Shown: positions 25,668 to 34,574, counted from the stretch's first letter. The stretch is DNA of 64,000 nt from Arenibacter catalasegens (GCF_002909235.1 NZ_PHQQ01000010.1:1-64000); one strand, 5' to 3'. Translations and numbers: made by a program. Notes: generated by a model not told the origin, from the letters alone.

Positions 25668-27233
25668 ATGAATATTGGGAAAAATCTTGGGTTACTTTGC
25701 GTGTTTATGTCCTTTTTCTGCTCAACACAAGCACAGGAAATGCCTGTGAAATATAGTTTTGGCGAAAAATATAACGATAGGTACAAATACTCCAACTTAT
25801 TGGAAATTTCAGATGACGGTATGGGAGGTACAATTTTGGTGCGCTCTTATTACACTGGAATAATCTTAAAACCAAGGGGGTATTATATAGAACACTACAA
25901 TGAGGACTTGGAGTTGGTGGGGGAATATAATTACAAGATAAAGGGCCTTGACTTTGTAAATGCCTTTGTGAAAAATGGACAACTGAATATATTGTTGCTG
26001 GACTATAATCTTGGTAATGGGTCGTACGATTATGTGGTGCATAGAAGTCCAATAAGCAGTTTTAATTTTACAGAAGAGACTATTCTTTCCATAACTTCCG
26101 AACAGGTAACTCAGCCTTTGGACCATAACTATTACAAGAGAAATTTTTCATCAGGTTTTACTACTACTGCCTTTTTCAATGAGGACAAATCTGCTTTTGC
26201 AATAAGTACACATTTTAAAAAGGGGAGGGAAGAAAAACATTTTGTATATCTCTTCAGCAGTAGTTTGAACAAACTTATGGAATACGATTTTTCCGAGCAG
26301 ATAGAAGAAAAGAACTATGCTTTTGAAAACATGGTTACTTCCAAGGATTTAAGTGAATTGTATTTGGTAGGTAAGGCCTATTATAAAAAGAAACGGTTTG
26401 CTGTTACAGATCGTAAATTTCAATATGAATTGCTCAAGGTGACCAAAAGCGGGGCCGGTATCCAAACTTTTGATGACCCAGGTAAATTTTCAGAAGCTTT
26501 AAAACCGATAATGGTCAATGGGAAATTAATATGTGTTGGATTTTATGCCGATAGAAAGGATAATAGATATAATGGCTTGGCCTATTTTGAACTGGAAAGG
26601 AATACTTTGGCGATCAACGCTAAAAAATACAATCCTTTTTCACAACAATTTATGGCGGATAAATTTGGTAGGGAAGACGATATAGAAATTAAAAATTTAG
26701 TGTTTAAGGATGTTAGTGTTACCGAGGATAATTCCATTTTGTTCAATGCAGAGGAATACTTTGTAACTTCGAGTGTGCAACAAGACCCAACTGGTTCCAG
26801 GGTAAAAATTGAGAGATTTCACTACAATGACATTGTCAGTGCCAAATTAAATTCGGAAGGAGATATTATCTGGGCCAGAAATATTAACAAGTCGGAGGTT
26901 ACTCAAGGGGACGGCGCCTATGCCTCCTATAGTTCATGCGCTAGGGGCGATAATACCTATTATGTTATCAGCACTGCATCAGAAAATCCACAATTGTTAA
27001 GTGGCGAAAGGCTAATTTTTAGGCAGGGCCTTAGCCGAAATAGGAATGTTTTCATGATTAGGTTGGACAAGGATGGAAAGATCAGTTATGAGAAGGTTAT
27101 CGATGACAAAGAAGCTAGACTCCCTTTAATGGTTTCTATGCCGTTAATTGACAAGGAGAATAGTCGAATGCTCTACTATGCCAAAAGAGGTTCTAAAAAG
27201 CAATTAGTGAGTGTAGAAATTAATACTCCATAG
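25668..27233 (+). CDS. Secreted protein of unknown function
   Basis: A 521-residue protein with an SPI signal (LLCVFMSFFCSTQA, cut before QEMPVKY). I do not recognise the family. The body is rich in beta strands, with recurring blocks of the type GKLICVGFYADRKDNRY and GDIIWARNINKSE that suggest a beta-propeller-like fold. There are no lipobox, membrane helix or catalytic motifs I can name. Similar uncharacterised secreted proteins occur widely in Bacteroidota. It ends 75 bp before the perfect inverted repeat at 27309-27360. Confidence 0.7.
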   Translation: MNIGKNLGLLCVFMSFFCSTQAQEMPVKYSFGEKYNDRYKYSNLLEISDDGMGGTILVRSYYTGIILKPRGYYIEHYNEDLELVGEYNYKIKGLDFVNAFVKNGQLNILLLDYNLGNGSYDYVVHRSPISSFNFTEETILSITSEQVTQPLDHNYYKRNFSSGFTTTAFFNEDKSAFAISTHFKKGREEKHFVYLFSSSLNKLMEYDFSEQIEEKNYAFENMVTSKDLSELYLVGKAYYKKKRFAVTDRKFQYELLKVTKSGAGIQTFDDPGKFSEALKPIMVNGKLICVGFYADRKDNRYNGLAYFELERNTLAINAKKYNPFSQQFMADKFGREDDIEIKNLVFKDVSVTEDNSILFNAEEYFVTSSVQQDPTGSRVKIERFHYNDIVSAKLNSEGDIIWARNINKSEVTQGDGAYASYSSCARGDNTYYVISTASENPQLLSGERLIFRQGLSRNRNVFMIRLDKDGKISYEKVIDDKEARLPLMVSMPLIDKENSRMLYYAKRGSKKQLVSVEINTP

Positions 27234-27300
27234 GCTATTACACTTTGATTAGAGGAATTTCTGTAAACACTATTGGAAGAATCAATTTTGTTAATTAACA

Positions 27301-27345
27301 ATGGCATTTTCAATGATATGGATTTATTCCATATTTTTGGAATAA
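27301..27345 (+). promoter_or_regulatory. Possible 14-codon leader peptide overlapping a perfect hairpin
   Basis: ATG at 27301 opens a frame MAFSMIWIYSIFLE ending in TAA at 27343-27345. It sits in a typical flavobacterial start context (TTAATTAACA before the ATG) and runs through the left arm, loop and first bases of the right arm of the inverted repeat that hides the next gene's start codon. Ribosomes on this leader would melt the stem. No Shine-Dalgarno sequence is visible. Translation is unproven. Confidence 0.35.
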
Positions 27346-27360
27346 ATCCATATCATTGAA
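27309..27360 (+). repeat. Perfect 22-bp inverted repeat covering the radical SAM start codon
   Basis: Two perfectly complementary 22-bp arms (27309-27330, starting TTCAATGATATGG; 27339-27360, ending CATATCATTGAA) enclose an 8-nt loop ATATTTTT. The only usable start of the downstream gene, TTG at 27356, lies in the right arm. No T run follows, so a simple terminator for the upstream gene is unlikely. In RNA the stem would hide the start site; as DNA it could be a dimer-binding operator or a remnant of a small inverted-repeat element. Confidence 0.85.
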
Positions 27361-28429
27361 ATCAAAAGAGTATATAAAAGGCCGTGGGGCACAACAAAAT
27401 ACGGACAATAGGTTTGCCCGATTTTCCAATGAATTAAGGGACGATTTTTTGGAGTTCTGTCGCTTGGAAGGGGAAACTGCGGACCATAATAAGACACAGT
27501 ACCTTCCAATTTTTCCAAAATCTATAGTGAACAAGGTAAATAGCCCTGATGTGGGCATGAGTTTTTCCTTGAATCCTTATCAAGGCTGTGAACATGGTTG
27601 CATTTATTGTTATGCAAGAAATAGTCATGAGTACTGGGGCTACAGTGCCGGACTCGATTTTGAACGAAAGATCCTAGTTAAAAAGGACGCACCAGCCTTG
27701 TTGGAGACCAAATTGAAAAGTAAAAATTGGAAGGCAGCTACTATAGTTCTTTCCGGGAATACGGATTGTTACCAACCGGCGGAGCATCAATTTAAGATTA
27801 CTAGGGCTTGTTTAGAAGTTTTTCTGAGATATAGACATCCCGTAGGAATAATTACTAAAAATGCCTTGGTATTAAGGGATTTGGATATCCTAACCCAATT
27901 GGCAAAGGAGAACTTGATCGGGGTAAATATTTCGGTAACCTCATTATCCGAAGAAACCAGACGTATATTGGAACCTAGGACAACAACCATTAAAAGGAGG
28001 CTGGAGACCATTAGAATATTATCCGAAAACAATATTCCGGTAAATGCCATGTTGGCCCCGATTATTCCCGGTATAAACAGTCATGAAATACTTAATTTGG
28101 CCCAAGCGGTATCAGTTAACGGAGCCCTGTCCTTTGGGTTTACAGTGGTTAGATTAAATGGAGCCATAGGGAAAATTTTTGAGGATTGGATTAAAAAAAC
28201 CTTACCTGACAGGGCGAATAAAGTATTGCAGCAAATAGCGGACTGCCATGGGGGGAACTTAAACGATAGTCGTTTTGGTATTCGCAATAGAGGTGAAGGT
28301 AAAATTGCACAGCAAATAAATGATATGGCCCATTTGGCGCGCCATAAGTATTTTAAGGACAAATCCTTTCCTAAATTAGATACTAGTCTTCATGAGCAAT
28401 ATAAGGATGGTCAGTTAAAGTTATTTTGA
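27356..28429 (+). CDS. PA0069-type radical SAM protein (SplB-like)
   Basis: A 357-residue radical SAM enzyme. The cluster motif is C-x3-C-x2-C in NPYQGCEHGCIYCYAR (C78, C82, C85). The family opening IKGRGAQQNTDNRF is at residues 7-20, which fixes the N-terminus near the TTG at 27356, as no in-frame ATG exists there. Other blocks are TDCYQPAEHQFKITR, GIITKNALVLRDLD and NAMLAPIIPGINSHE. It belongs to the PA0069/spore-photoproduct-lyase-like family of unknown substrate; SplB itself repairs thymine dimers. Its start codon lies in a 22-bp perfect stem, implying translational control. Confidence 0.88.
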   Translation: MKSKEYIKGRGAQQNTDNRFARFSNELRDDFLEFCRLEGETADHNKTQYLPIFPKSIVNKVNSPDVGMSFSLNPYQGCEHGCIYCYARNSHEYWGYSAGLDFERKILVKKDAPALLETKLKSKNWKAATIVLSGNTDCYQPAEHQFKITRACLEVFLRYRHPVGIITKNALVLRDLDILTQLAKENLIGVNISVTSLSEETRRILEPRTTTIKRRLETIRILSENNIPVNAMLAPIIPGINSHEILNLAQAVSVNGALSFGFTVVRLNGAIGKIFEDWIKKTLPDRANKVLQQIADCHGGNLNDSRFGIRNRGEGKIAQQINDMAHLARHKYFKDKSFPKLDTSLHEQYKDGQLKLF

Positions 28430-28518
28430 AAATAATGGCGAGATATGTCCAAAGCAGAGGTTTCTGTTCGTCATTAAAGCGAACATAAAAACAATTTTGT
28501 TAATTTAAATTCAAGATT

Positions 28519-28866
28519 ATGAGCAATTTTTTATTTTTATTTAGGGGCGGTGATGCCGCAAGAACCAATCAAACGCCAGAAGAAATGCAGGAACATATGC
28601 AGAAATGGGGAGCTTGGATGGGCGGATTAAAGGAAAAGGGCCAATTAGTGGATGGTCTGCCTTTGGCAAAGGAAGGTAATGTAGTAAAAAAAGGCGGAGA
28701 AGTAATTACCGATGGACCTTTTGCTGAGGGTTCCGAGGTGGTTGGCGGTTATCTTATTGTGGCCTCAAAAGATCAAAAAGGGGCAGTGGAGATTTCCAAG
28801 GGATGTCCAATATTTGAGCATGGAGGAAATGTAGAGGTAAGGCAAATAATGTCCATGGATATGTAG
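28519..28866 (+). CDS. DGPF (YCII-related) domain protein
   Basis: A 115-residue ferredoxin-like domain of the YCII/DGPF family. The namesake motif is TDGPFAEGSEVVGGYLIV (about residues 75-92), preceded by MGGLKEKGQLVDGLPLAKEG. DGPF proteins accompany ECF42 sigma factors in many phyla. Here an ECF42-type sigma gene follows 184 bp downstream in the same direction. Their biochemical role is unsettled; a sensor or target of the sigma factor is suspected. Confidence 0.92.
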   Translation: MSNFLFLFRGGDAARTNQTPEEMQEHMQKWGAWMGGLKEKGQLVDGLPLAKEGNVVKKGGEVITDGPFAEGSEVVGGYLIVASKDQKGAVEISKGCPIFEHGGNVEVRQIMSMDM

Positions 28867-29050
28867 AAAAGTAAAACTGGGTAAAAGTCGTTTAAAAGTA
28901 GGACTCTTTGGTGTTTAATTAGGTTAGAAATATTTATTTCCCAAGAAATGGCAATAATTTCATAATTGGCATTTCTTTGAGCGAAATTGAATGTACAAAC
29001 AGGACATTGGGAATTAACTACTTTCTAACGGCTTTTTATTTTTTTGGGAT

Positions 29051-30322
29051 ATGACAGAAACAAAGAAACAGGTAGAAAACTTATTTCGTTATGAATATGG
29101 CAAGATCATAGGCGTACTCATAAATAAATTTGGCCCAAGCAATATAGAGAAAATTGAGGATGCTGTGCAGGACGCCCTTTTGAAAGCCATGCAGGTATGG
29201 GGATACAAGAACCTGCCAGATAATCCCACGTCATGGCTTTACCGGGTGGCCACCAATAATCTTATTGATGCACTCCGAAGAGATAAGAAAATGCTACTTA
29301 AGGCATATGACAAGACTATTTTAGTAGAAAATTACATCAGTATTCCAGAGATTGTTTTGGAAAGTGCTATTTCGGACAGTCAATTAAAAATGATCTTTGC
29401 ATGTTGTCACCCTTCACTTTCCGTTGATTATCAAATTATTTTAAGCTTAAAGTTAATAGGTGGTTTTGGTAACAAGGAAATAGCCAAGGCTTTACTAAAA
29501 AAGGAGGAATCAGTAGCAAAATCATATACACGGGCTAAAAAGCAGTTGAATTCGAATATCACTACATTGGATATTCCCATTGAAATGGGCTTGCAATCTA
29601 GGCTTTCTATTGTTTTAAAGGTAATCTACCTACTATTTTCTGAGGGTTATGCTTCGAGCATCGGCTCAGATATCATTAAAAGGGACATATGTTTGGAAGC
29701 TATCCGACTGGCTCTTTTGTTGAGTGAAAATGAATATTGCAATAGACCCAATGTAAATGCCCTGCTTGCTTTAATGTGTTTTCATACCTCTAGATTTGAA
29801 GCTAGGGTAAATGAAGCTAGGGAATTGGTGGATTTGGAACATCAGGATAGAACAAAATATGACAAAACCCTAATTGCTATAGGCATAGAGCATTTGGAAA
29901 AAGCATCCAAAGCTGTTCTTGAGCCGTCCAATTACCATTTGGAGGCAGCTGTCTCATATTATCATTGCATTGCTAAGACATTCGAATTAACGGACTGGAA
30001 TAGCATTTTGAATTTATATAATTTACAGTTAAAGAGACAATATTCCCCTGTAGTACAATTGAACAGGATAGTGCCATATTATAAAGTAAATGGGGCTAAA
30101 ATGGCAATGAGTAAGCTTTTAGAATTTGAAGACAATACATATTTCAAGGTTAGTGTCCTTTATTATGCTATTAAAGCGGAACTTTTATTAAAATTAGGAA
30201 GTAAAGTGGAAACATTAGTGGCGTTAAAAAATGCCATCGACCTTACGGAGAATGAAATGGAACAAAAACATTTCTTAAATAAAATGGTACAATTAAGAAA
30301 AGAAATGATAGATAATCAATAA
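29051..30322 (+). CDS. ECF42-type RNA polymerase sigma factor with C-terminal helical extension
   Basis: A 423-residue sigma-70-family ECF protein. Region 2 is seen in IEDAVQDALLKAMQVW and NPTSWLYRVATNNLIDALRRDK (about 30-80). Region 4 is LSLKLIGGFGNKEIAKALLKKEESVAKSYTRAKKQL (about 135-170; quoted in two parts here only by position). An extension of about 240 residues with TPR/SnoaL-like helices (for example NALLALMCFHTSRFEARVNE) is diagnostic of the ECF42 group. These have no classical anti-sigma factor; the extension is thought to control activity. The DGPF partner gene lies just upstream. Confidence 0.92.
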   Translation: MTETKKQVENLFRYEYGKIIGVLINKFGPSNIEKIEDAVQDALLKAMQVWGYKNLPDNPTSWLYRVATNNLIDALRRDKKMLLKAYDKTILVENYISIPEIVLESAISDSQLKMIFACCHPSLSVDYQIILSLKLIGGFGNKEIAKALLKKEESVAKSYTRAKKQLNSNITTLDIPIEMGLQSRLSIVLKVIYLLFSEGYASSIGSDIIKRDICLEAIRLALLLSENEYCNRPNVNALLALMCFHTSRFEARVNEARELVDLEHQDRTKYDKTLIAIGIEHLEKASKAVLEPSNYHLEAAVSYYHCIAKTFELTDWNSILNLYNLQLKRQYSPVVQLNRIVPYYKVNGAKMAMSKLLEFEDNTYFKVSVLYYAIKAELLLKLGSKVETLVALKNAIDLTENEMEQKHFLNKMVQLRKEMIDNQ

Positions 30323-30534
30323 CCGAAGATCGTAATTAATGGTTTAATGTAAATTGGATTTTATTCGAATAGTAATTGATCTGATTACTTAATTAATTTC
30401 CTGGCATGAATTGCCGACGATTTATTAATGTGTATTCTCCAGCATTTACCTAGATTTTTAAGAATCCATTTTTGAATTCCTAGGTTCGCACTCAGATTTA
30501 AATGCCAATGGAGCTTTATATTAATTCAATGTCA

Positions 30535-31191
30535 TTAGGCATTTCCATTCCATTCCGTGTAGAATTGCTCCAAATAATCCAGCATATATTGATGCCTTTT
30601 TTCAGCCAATTTCTTGCCAGATTTGGTGTTCATTTTATCTTTTAGGAGCAGCAATTTTTCATAAAAATGATTAATGGTAGGCGCGCTGGATTTTTTGTAC
30701 TCCTCCTTGCCCATATTTAAATTGGGGGCAATTTCCGGGTTATAGAGTTCCCTGTTCTTAAACCCGCCATAGTTGAAGGCGCGGGCAATTCCTATCGCGC
30801 CAATGGCATCCAGGCGGTCGGCATCCTGCACTACCTTAAGTTCTTTGGAGGTAAATAAATTTTTGGAACCCAAACCAGATTTATAGGAGATGTTTTCAAT
30901 AATTTTCACCACATGGTCTATAACCTTTTTATCAACCTGTAAAGAAGTTAAAAATCCGGAGGCTATTTTGGGTCCTACAGTTTCGTCCCCGCCATGGAAC
31001 TTTGCATCGGCAATATCATGTAAAAGTGCCCCCAAACTAACTATAAGGACATCTACCTTTTCATCTTTTGCTATAAGCAGCGTATTCTTAAAGACACGTT
31101 GTATATGAAACCAATCGTGTCCCCCTTCTGCTCCCTTTAGTGTTTCTTTTACAAAAGCAATAGTTTCTTCAACAATCTGTGTATTGGTCAT
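30535..31191 (-). CDS. HD-domain metal-dependent phosphohydrolase
   Basis: A 218-residue HD-superfamily hydrolase. Metal ligands appear as the first His in GGHDWFHIQRV, the HD pair in LGALLHDIADAKFHGG (about 55-62) and the last Asp in VQDADRLDAIGAIGIARAF. This DRLDAxGxxGIAR block is typical of YedJ-like HD proteins acting on nucleotides or other phosphate esters. It overlaps the upstream PlsC gene by 4 bp (ATGA type) and so is co-transcribed with it. Confidence 0.9.
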   Translation of the reverse strand: MTNTQIVEETIAFVKETLKGAEGGHDWFHIQRVFKNTLLIAKDEKVDVLIVSLGALLHDIADAKFHGGDETVGPKIASGFLTSLQVDKKVIDHVVKIIENISYKSGLGSKNLFTSKELKVVQDADRLDAIGAIGIARAFNYGGFKNRELYNPEIAPNLNMGKEEYKKSSAPTINHFYEKLLLLKDKMNTKSGKKLAEKRHQYMLDYLEQFYTEWNGNA

Positions 31192-31925
31192 GCAGATGGA
31201 ATTATGGCCTGGGTTATGGTTTTTTCAACGCTATCAATGAGATTTTCCAAATCTCCAGAATTTTCCATTGGCTTGTGTACGTCGAAAGTAATGTGGTTAC
31301 AAAGTCCATAGGGAAATTTGCCATATTTTAACATTTTCCAGGAATTATTAATGCTAATGGGGATTATTACGGCAGAGGGCGACTTTTTTAACAGCACCTT
31401 TAATCCAGTAGTATGGAATTTTTTGGGTTGGCCAGTTTTGCTTCTTGTGCCTTCTGGGAATATCACGGCAGAGTATTTATGTTTTTCAATATAACTTCCT
31501 AGTTTTGCGATTTCCGACAGGGATTGCCTACTGTCCTTTCGGTTAATGAGTACCGATCCACCGTTTCTCAAATTGTAGGAAACGCTTGGTATGCCCTTGC
31601 CCAATTCCATTTTACTAACAAATTTGGGATGATGTTTCCTCATAAACCAAACAACCGGAGGTATATCGTGCATACTTTGATGGTTGAGCACTATAATAGC
31701 TGGCCTATTTGTTGGGATGTCTTGGGGATTATTAAAAGAATAACGGGTGCCAAGGATATGGGTACATCGCATTAGAGTAAGGTTCAATAATGCGACGCTC
31801 TTTCTGTGGGCGTCATAACCAAACCAATTAAAGCAGACCCATTGAATGGGATGAAATAATATTAAAGTGAGCCCAAATAATATGAGATAAAGGGCCGACA
31901 AAGGAAATGCCAATACTTTTTGCAT
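31188..31925 (-). CDS. 1-acyl-sn-glycerol-3-phosphate acyltransferase (PlsC family)
   Basis: About 245 residues starting MQKVLAFPLSALYL at 31925. A longer in-frame start at 31967 is rejected because it would lie inside the terminator of the neighbouring bacilliredoxin gene. An N-terminal transmembrane helix is followed by the acyltransferase motifs: HQSMHD (H-x4-D), the GSVLINRKDSRQS region, FPEGTRS (EGTR) and VIIPISIN. It transfers the second acyl chain to lysophosphatidic acid, or to a related lipid, at the inner membrane. It overlaps the HD gene by 4 bp. Confidence 0.9.
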   Translation of the reverse strand: MQKVLAFPLSALYLILFGLTLILFHPIQWVCFNWFGYDAHRKSVALLNLTLMRCTHILGTRYSFNNPQDIPTNRPAIIVLNHQSMHDIPPVVWFMRKHHPKFVSKMELGKGIPSVSYNLRNGGSVLINRKDSRQSLSEIAKLGSYIEKHKYSAVIFPEGTRSKTGQPKKFHTTGLKVLLKKSPSAVIIPISINNSWKMLKYGKFPYGLCNHITFDVHKPMENSGDLENLIDSVEKTITQAIIPSA

Positions 31926-31939
31926 GTTACAAAAATAAA

Positions 31940-31964
31940 AAACCGCTCTTTTACAGAGCGGTTT
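31940..31964 (-). terminator. Rho-independent terminator of the bacilliredoxin gene
   Basis: Read on the minus strand, AAACCGCTCT and AGAGCGGTTT form a perfect 10-bp stem with a 5-nt loop, followed by a T-rich tail (TTTATTTTTG) just before the PlsC start. Confidence 0.9.
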
Positions 31965-32006
31965 CATTCAAGAATATTTCCAGAATATTAAATAGATCCC
32001 AATTAA

Positions 32007-32417
32007 TCAACAAAATTCGTTGTAGGCTTCCATTAAATTTTCTGCTATAACTTCTGCAGGTCTTCCTTCTATATGATGACGTTCTATCATATGTACCAAT
32101 TCGCCATCCTTGAACAAGGCCATACTAGGTGATGATGGAGGAAAAGGAATCATAGCGTTCCTCGCCGCATCAACGGCCTCGGTATCTACCCCAGCAAACA
32201 CGGTTACCAGATGATTTGGTTTTTTTGAGTTTTGCAGGCTCATTTTGGCAGCTGGTCGTGCATTGGCGGCGGCACAACCGCAAACCGAGTTAACCACTAC
32301 CAAAGTAGTTCCTTTTTTGCTAATAGCGCTTTCGACAGCATCGGCCGTATATAATTCTTCAAATCCGGCAACAGCCAAATCTTGTCTCATTGGTTTTACT
32401 AATTCTGCAGGATACAT
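32007..32417 (-). CDS. BrxA/BrxB-family bacilliredoxin
   Basis: A 136-residue thioredoxin-fold protein of the YphP/YqiW (DUF1094) family. The active site is C-G-C in VVNSVCGCAAANARP (C46, C48). It starts MYPAELVKPMRQDL, the usual opening. In Firmicutes the family removes bacillithiol from mixed disulfides; many Bacteroidota also make bacillithiol, so the same role is plausible. It is monocistronic with its own terminator. Confidence 0.95.
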   Translation of the reverse strand: MYPAELVKPMRQDLAVAGFEELYTADAVESAISKKGTTLVVVNSVCGCAAANARPAAKMSLQNSKKPNHLVTVFAGVDTEAVDAARNAMIPFPPSSPSMALFKDGELVHMIERHHIEGRPAEVIAENLMEAYNEFC

Positions 32418-32526
32418 AGTATTGTTTTTATTGGATTATTACTAAAGTTGTCAAAGATAACCATTTTAGGTCATTCCAATGGAATACTTAACGTTTCATT
32501 AGACCTTCTGTTGTACCTTAAAATTA

Positions 32527-32534
32527 TATCTTTG
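32527..32534 (+). promoter_or_regulatory. Putative -7 promoter box (TATCTTTG)
   Basis: TATCTTTG, a match to TAnnTTTG, sits 19 bp before the ATG at 32553. It supports that start over the earlier in-frame codon at 32448, which lies upstream of the box. The candidate TTG at 32511-32513 is too close for standard spacing. Confidence 0.5.
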
Positions 32535-32552
32535 CCAAAATTTTGTATTGAG

Positions 32553-33290
32553 ATGATTAAATGGTTTGCAGCAATATTGGGATATTACACCTTTAGGTTT
32601 CCAGGGGCTATTCTAGGGTTTATTATTGGTAGCTTTTTCGATAATCTGAAAAGCTCGGGGGGTGGAGGTGCCAGATCTGTTTTTAGGGATATTACACAGC
32701 AAAATGTATCGCCTGCCGATTTTGAGATTAACCTACTTTCACTTTGTTCCATTGTTATAAAGGCTGATGGTTCTGTAAGTCAGACCGAGATGGATTACGT
32801 TAGGCGATATTTTGTCGGTACTTATGGCAAGGAAAAAGCCAATGCTATTTTTAAGACCTTTAACGAAGTAGTTAAAAAAAGGGAAGTCTCTGCGGAGCGT
32901 ATATGTACCTATCTAAATCAGCGTACCAGATATGAGGTCAGACTTCAGTTATTGCATTTTTTATTCGGCATAGCCCAAGCAGATGGAACCTTGCGTCCTG
33001 CAGAGATAAACAAAATTTCGGAAATTGCTGGATATTTTAGGGTAAGTCAGATCGATTTTGAAAGTATTAAGGCTATGTTTATCAAATCGGCCGACAATGC
33101 CTACAAGATTTTGGAGATTGAAAAATCGGTAACGGATGAAGAGGTTAAGAAGGCCTATAGAACAATGGCTAAAAAGTATCATCCGGATAGGGTAAATACA
33201 GAAAACGAAGCCATTAAGAAAGGGGCTGAAGAAAAATTTAAGGAGGTTCAAAAGGCCTATGAAATTATTCAACAAGAGAGAGGTCTTTAA
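32553..33290 (+). CDS. DjlA-like protein with TerB and J domains
   Basis: About 245 residues starting MIKWFAAILGYYTF. An N-terminal hydrophobic, glycine-rich segment (FPGAILGFIIGSFF) resembles the DjlA membrane anchor. A TerB-like helical domain follows (about 55-165, FEINLLSLCSIVIKADGSVS and LRPAEINKISEIA). The C-terminal J domain (about 180-245) has the HPD tripeptide in AKKYHPDRVN. It should recruit and stimulate DnaK at the inner membrane. The start at 32553 is chosen because a -7 box precedes it and homologous proteins open this way. Confidence 0.88.
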   Translation: MIKWFAAILGYYTFRFPGAILGFIIGSFFDNLKSSGGGGARSVFRDITQQNVSPADFEINLLSLCSIVIKADGSVSQTEMDYVRRYFVGTYGKEKANAIFKTFNEVVKKREVSAERICTYLNQRTRYEVRLQLLHFLFGIAQADGTLRPAEINKISEIAGYFRVSQIDFESIKAMFIKSADNAYKILEIEKSVTDEEVKKAYRTMAKKYHPDRVNTENEAIKKGAEEKFKEVQKAYEIIQQERGL

Positions 33291-33336
33291 TAATTTTGTT
33301 CATGAAAATTAAATATATCTGTATTAATTTTTAAGC

Positions 33337-33921
33337 ATGGGAGATTTTTGGTTTTATATCCAGTTGGGCTTGGAACATGTATTGGATTTGGATGCCTATG
33401 ACCATATATTGTTTTTGGCGGCCCTAACCATACCTTTTACCTTTATGGATTGGAAAAAAGTATTGGTGCTCGCTACCGTATTTACAATTGCCCATTGTTT
33501 TTCACTTGGTCTATCTGTATATGAGGTGGTGGCTGTGGATGTACGTCTCATTGAATTTTTGATTCCAGTCACTATATTTTTTACGGCGATATATAATTTA
33601 ATAAGTTCTAGGAAAGCTACGGATCGGAAAAATTTGGTGGCATACATAGTGGCTACTGGTTTCTTTGGACTTGTTCATGGTTTCGGGTTCTCCAATTATT
33701 TTAAGATGTTGATGGCAGGGGAAGAGGAAAAAATTTCACCCTTATTGGGCTTTGCGGCCGGGATAGAAATGTCCCAAATATTAATTCTATTGACTGTTCT
33801 TTCGGGCAATTACATTGTAAGATCCTTGTTTAAGGTGAAACAACCCTATTTTATCCAAATAATGTCGATTATTGTACTATTAATTACAATACCAATGTTG
33901 ATTACAACGTTTCCTTGGTAG
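33337..33921 (+). CDS. HupE/UreJ-family membrane protein
   Basis: A 194-residue protein with about six transmembrane helices. The family pattern is clear: GLEHVLDLDAYDHILFLAAL near the N-terminus, FTIAHCFSLGLS, and FFGLVHGFGFSNYF. Conserved His residues in these helices suggest metal (Ni2+ or similar) transport, as in HupE and UreJ. No hydrogenase or urease genes are in the window, as is common for this branch in Bacteroidota. Confidence 0.9.
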   Translation: MGDFWFYIQLGLEHVLDLDAYDHILFLAALTIPFTFMDWKKVLVLATVFTIAHCFSLGLSVYEVVAVDVRLIEFLIPVTIFFTAIYNLISSRKATDRKNLVAYIVATGFFGLVHGFGFSNYFKMLMAGEEEKISPLLGFAAGIEMSQILILLTVLSGNYIVRSLFKVKQPYFIQIMSIIVLLITIPMLITTFPW

Positions 33922-34041
33922 AGAGAGTTTGGCTAAATCTTAACCTTTCAAGATTGTGAGAATTGTAGGTAGCATCTATCTTAGTAAGAACTAAAGTTGA
34001 TTTAATCCCTATTGGCTAATATTTTCAATACACAGTTGCCT

Positions 34042-34049
34042 TATCTTTG
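34042..34049 (+). promoter_or_regulatory. Putative -7 promoter box (TATCTTTG)
   Basis: TATCTTTG matches TAnnTTTG and lies 91 bp before the dCMP deaminase start, which would give a leader of about 80 nt. The -33 element is not clear. Confidence 0.4.
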
Positions 34050-34139
34050 TGGTAATCAAACCAAATGGAATAGGTAAATAGGAGTCTATAGGCACAATAT
34101 TTAGAAATGGTCCCATGCGGTATTGGGAAAAATTATTGA

Positions 34140-34574
34140 ATGAAAGAACGTAAACAAGAAAAGTACGATAAAGCGTATTTACGTATGGCGAGTGAATGGG
34201 GAAAACTCTCTTTTTGCAAGCGCAAACAGGTCGGGGCCATCATTGTTAAGGATAGGATGATTATTTCTGATGGTTACAATGGAACTCCAACTGGTTTTGA
34301 AAATATATGTGAGGATGAGGAGGGTTATACCAAATGGTATGTTTTACATGCCGAAGCCAATGCCATATCCAAGGTAGCCTCTTCTACCCAGTCCTGTGAA
34401 AGTGCAACCTTGTACATTACATTGTCACCCTGTAAGGAATGTAGTAAATTAATACATCAGTCTGGCATAAAACGTGTAGTATATCAGAAAGCCTATAAAG
34501 ATAATTCCGGCTTGCAATTTCTTGAAAAAGCTGGAGTGCAACTCGTTCACCTGCCCATTATCGTGAACGTTTAA
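34140..34574 (+). CDS. Deoxycytidylate (dCMP) deaminase family protein
   Basis: A 144-residue zinc deaminase. The catalytic H-A-E is in VLHAEANAI (H70, E72) and the P-C-x-x-C in LSPCKEC (C98, C101). The early SFCKRKQVGAIIVKD and DGYNGTPTGFENICED blocks are those of dCMP rather than cytidine deaminases. The product dUMP feeds thymidylate synthesis. The gene ends 16 bp before the S41 protease, a pairing that is common in Flavobacteriaceae and probably an operon. Confidence 0.93.
   Translation: MKERKQEKYDKAYLRMASEWGKLSFCKRKQVGAIIVKDRMIISDGYNGTPTGFENICEDEEGYTKWYVLHAEANAISKVASSTQSCESATLYITLSPCKECSKLIHQSGIKRVVYQKAYKDNSGLQFLEKAGVQLVHLPIIVNV

Noticed and set aside
27309-27360. Inverted repeat as an ordinary terminator of the upstream secreted-protein gene
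   Set aside because: No T run follows either arm and the repeat covers the next gene's start codon, so another role is more likely; termination is not excluded.
31926-31967. 14-codon N-terminal extension of the PlsC gene
   Set aside because: The extension lies in the rho-independent terminator of the adjacent bacilliredoxin gene; the ATG at 31925 gives the normal family N-terminus.
32448-32552. 35-codon N-terminal extension of the TerB/J-domain gene
   Set aside because: A TAnnTTTG promoter box lies inside it, and the family-like N-terminus starts at 32553.
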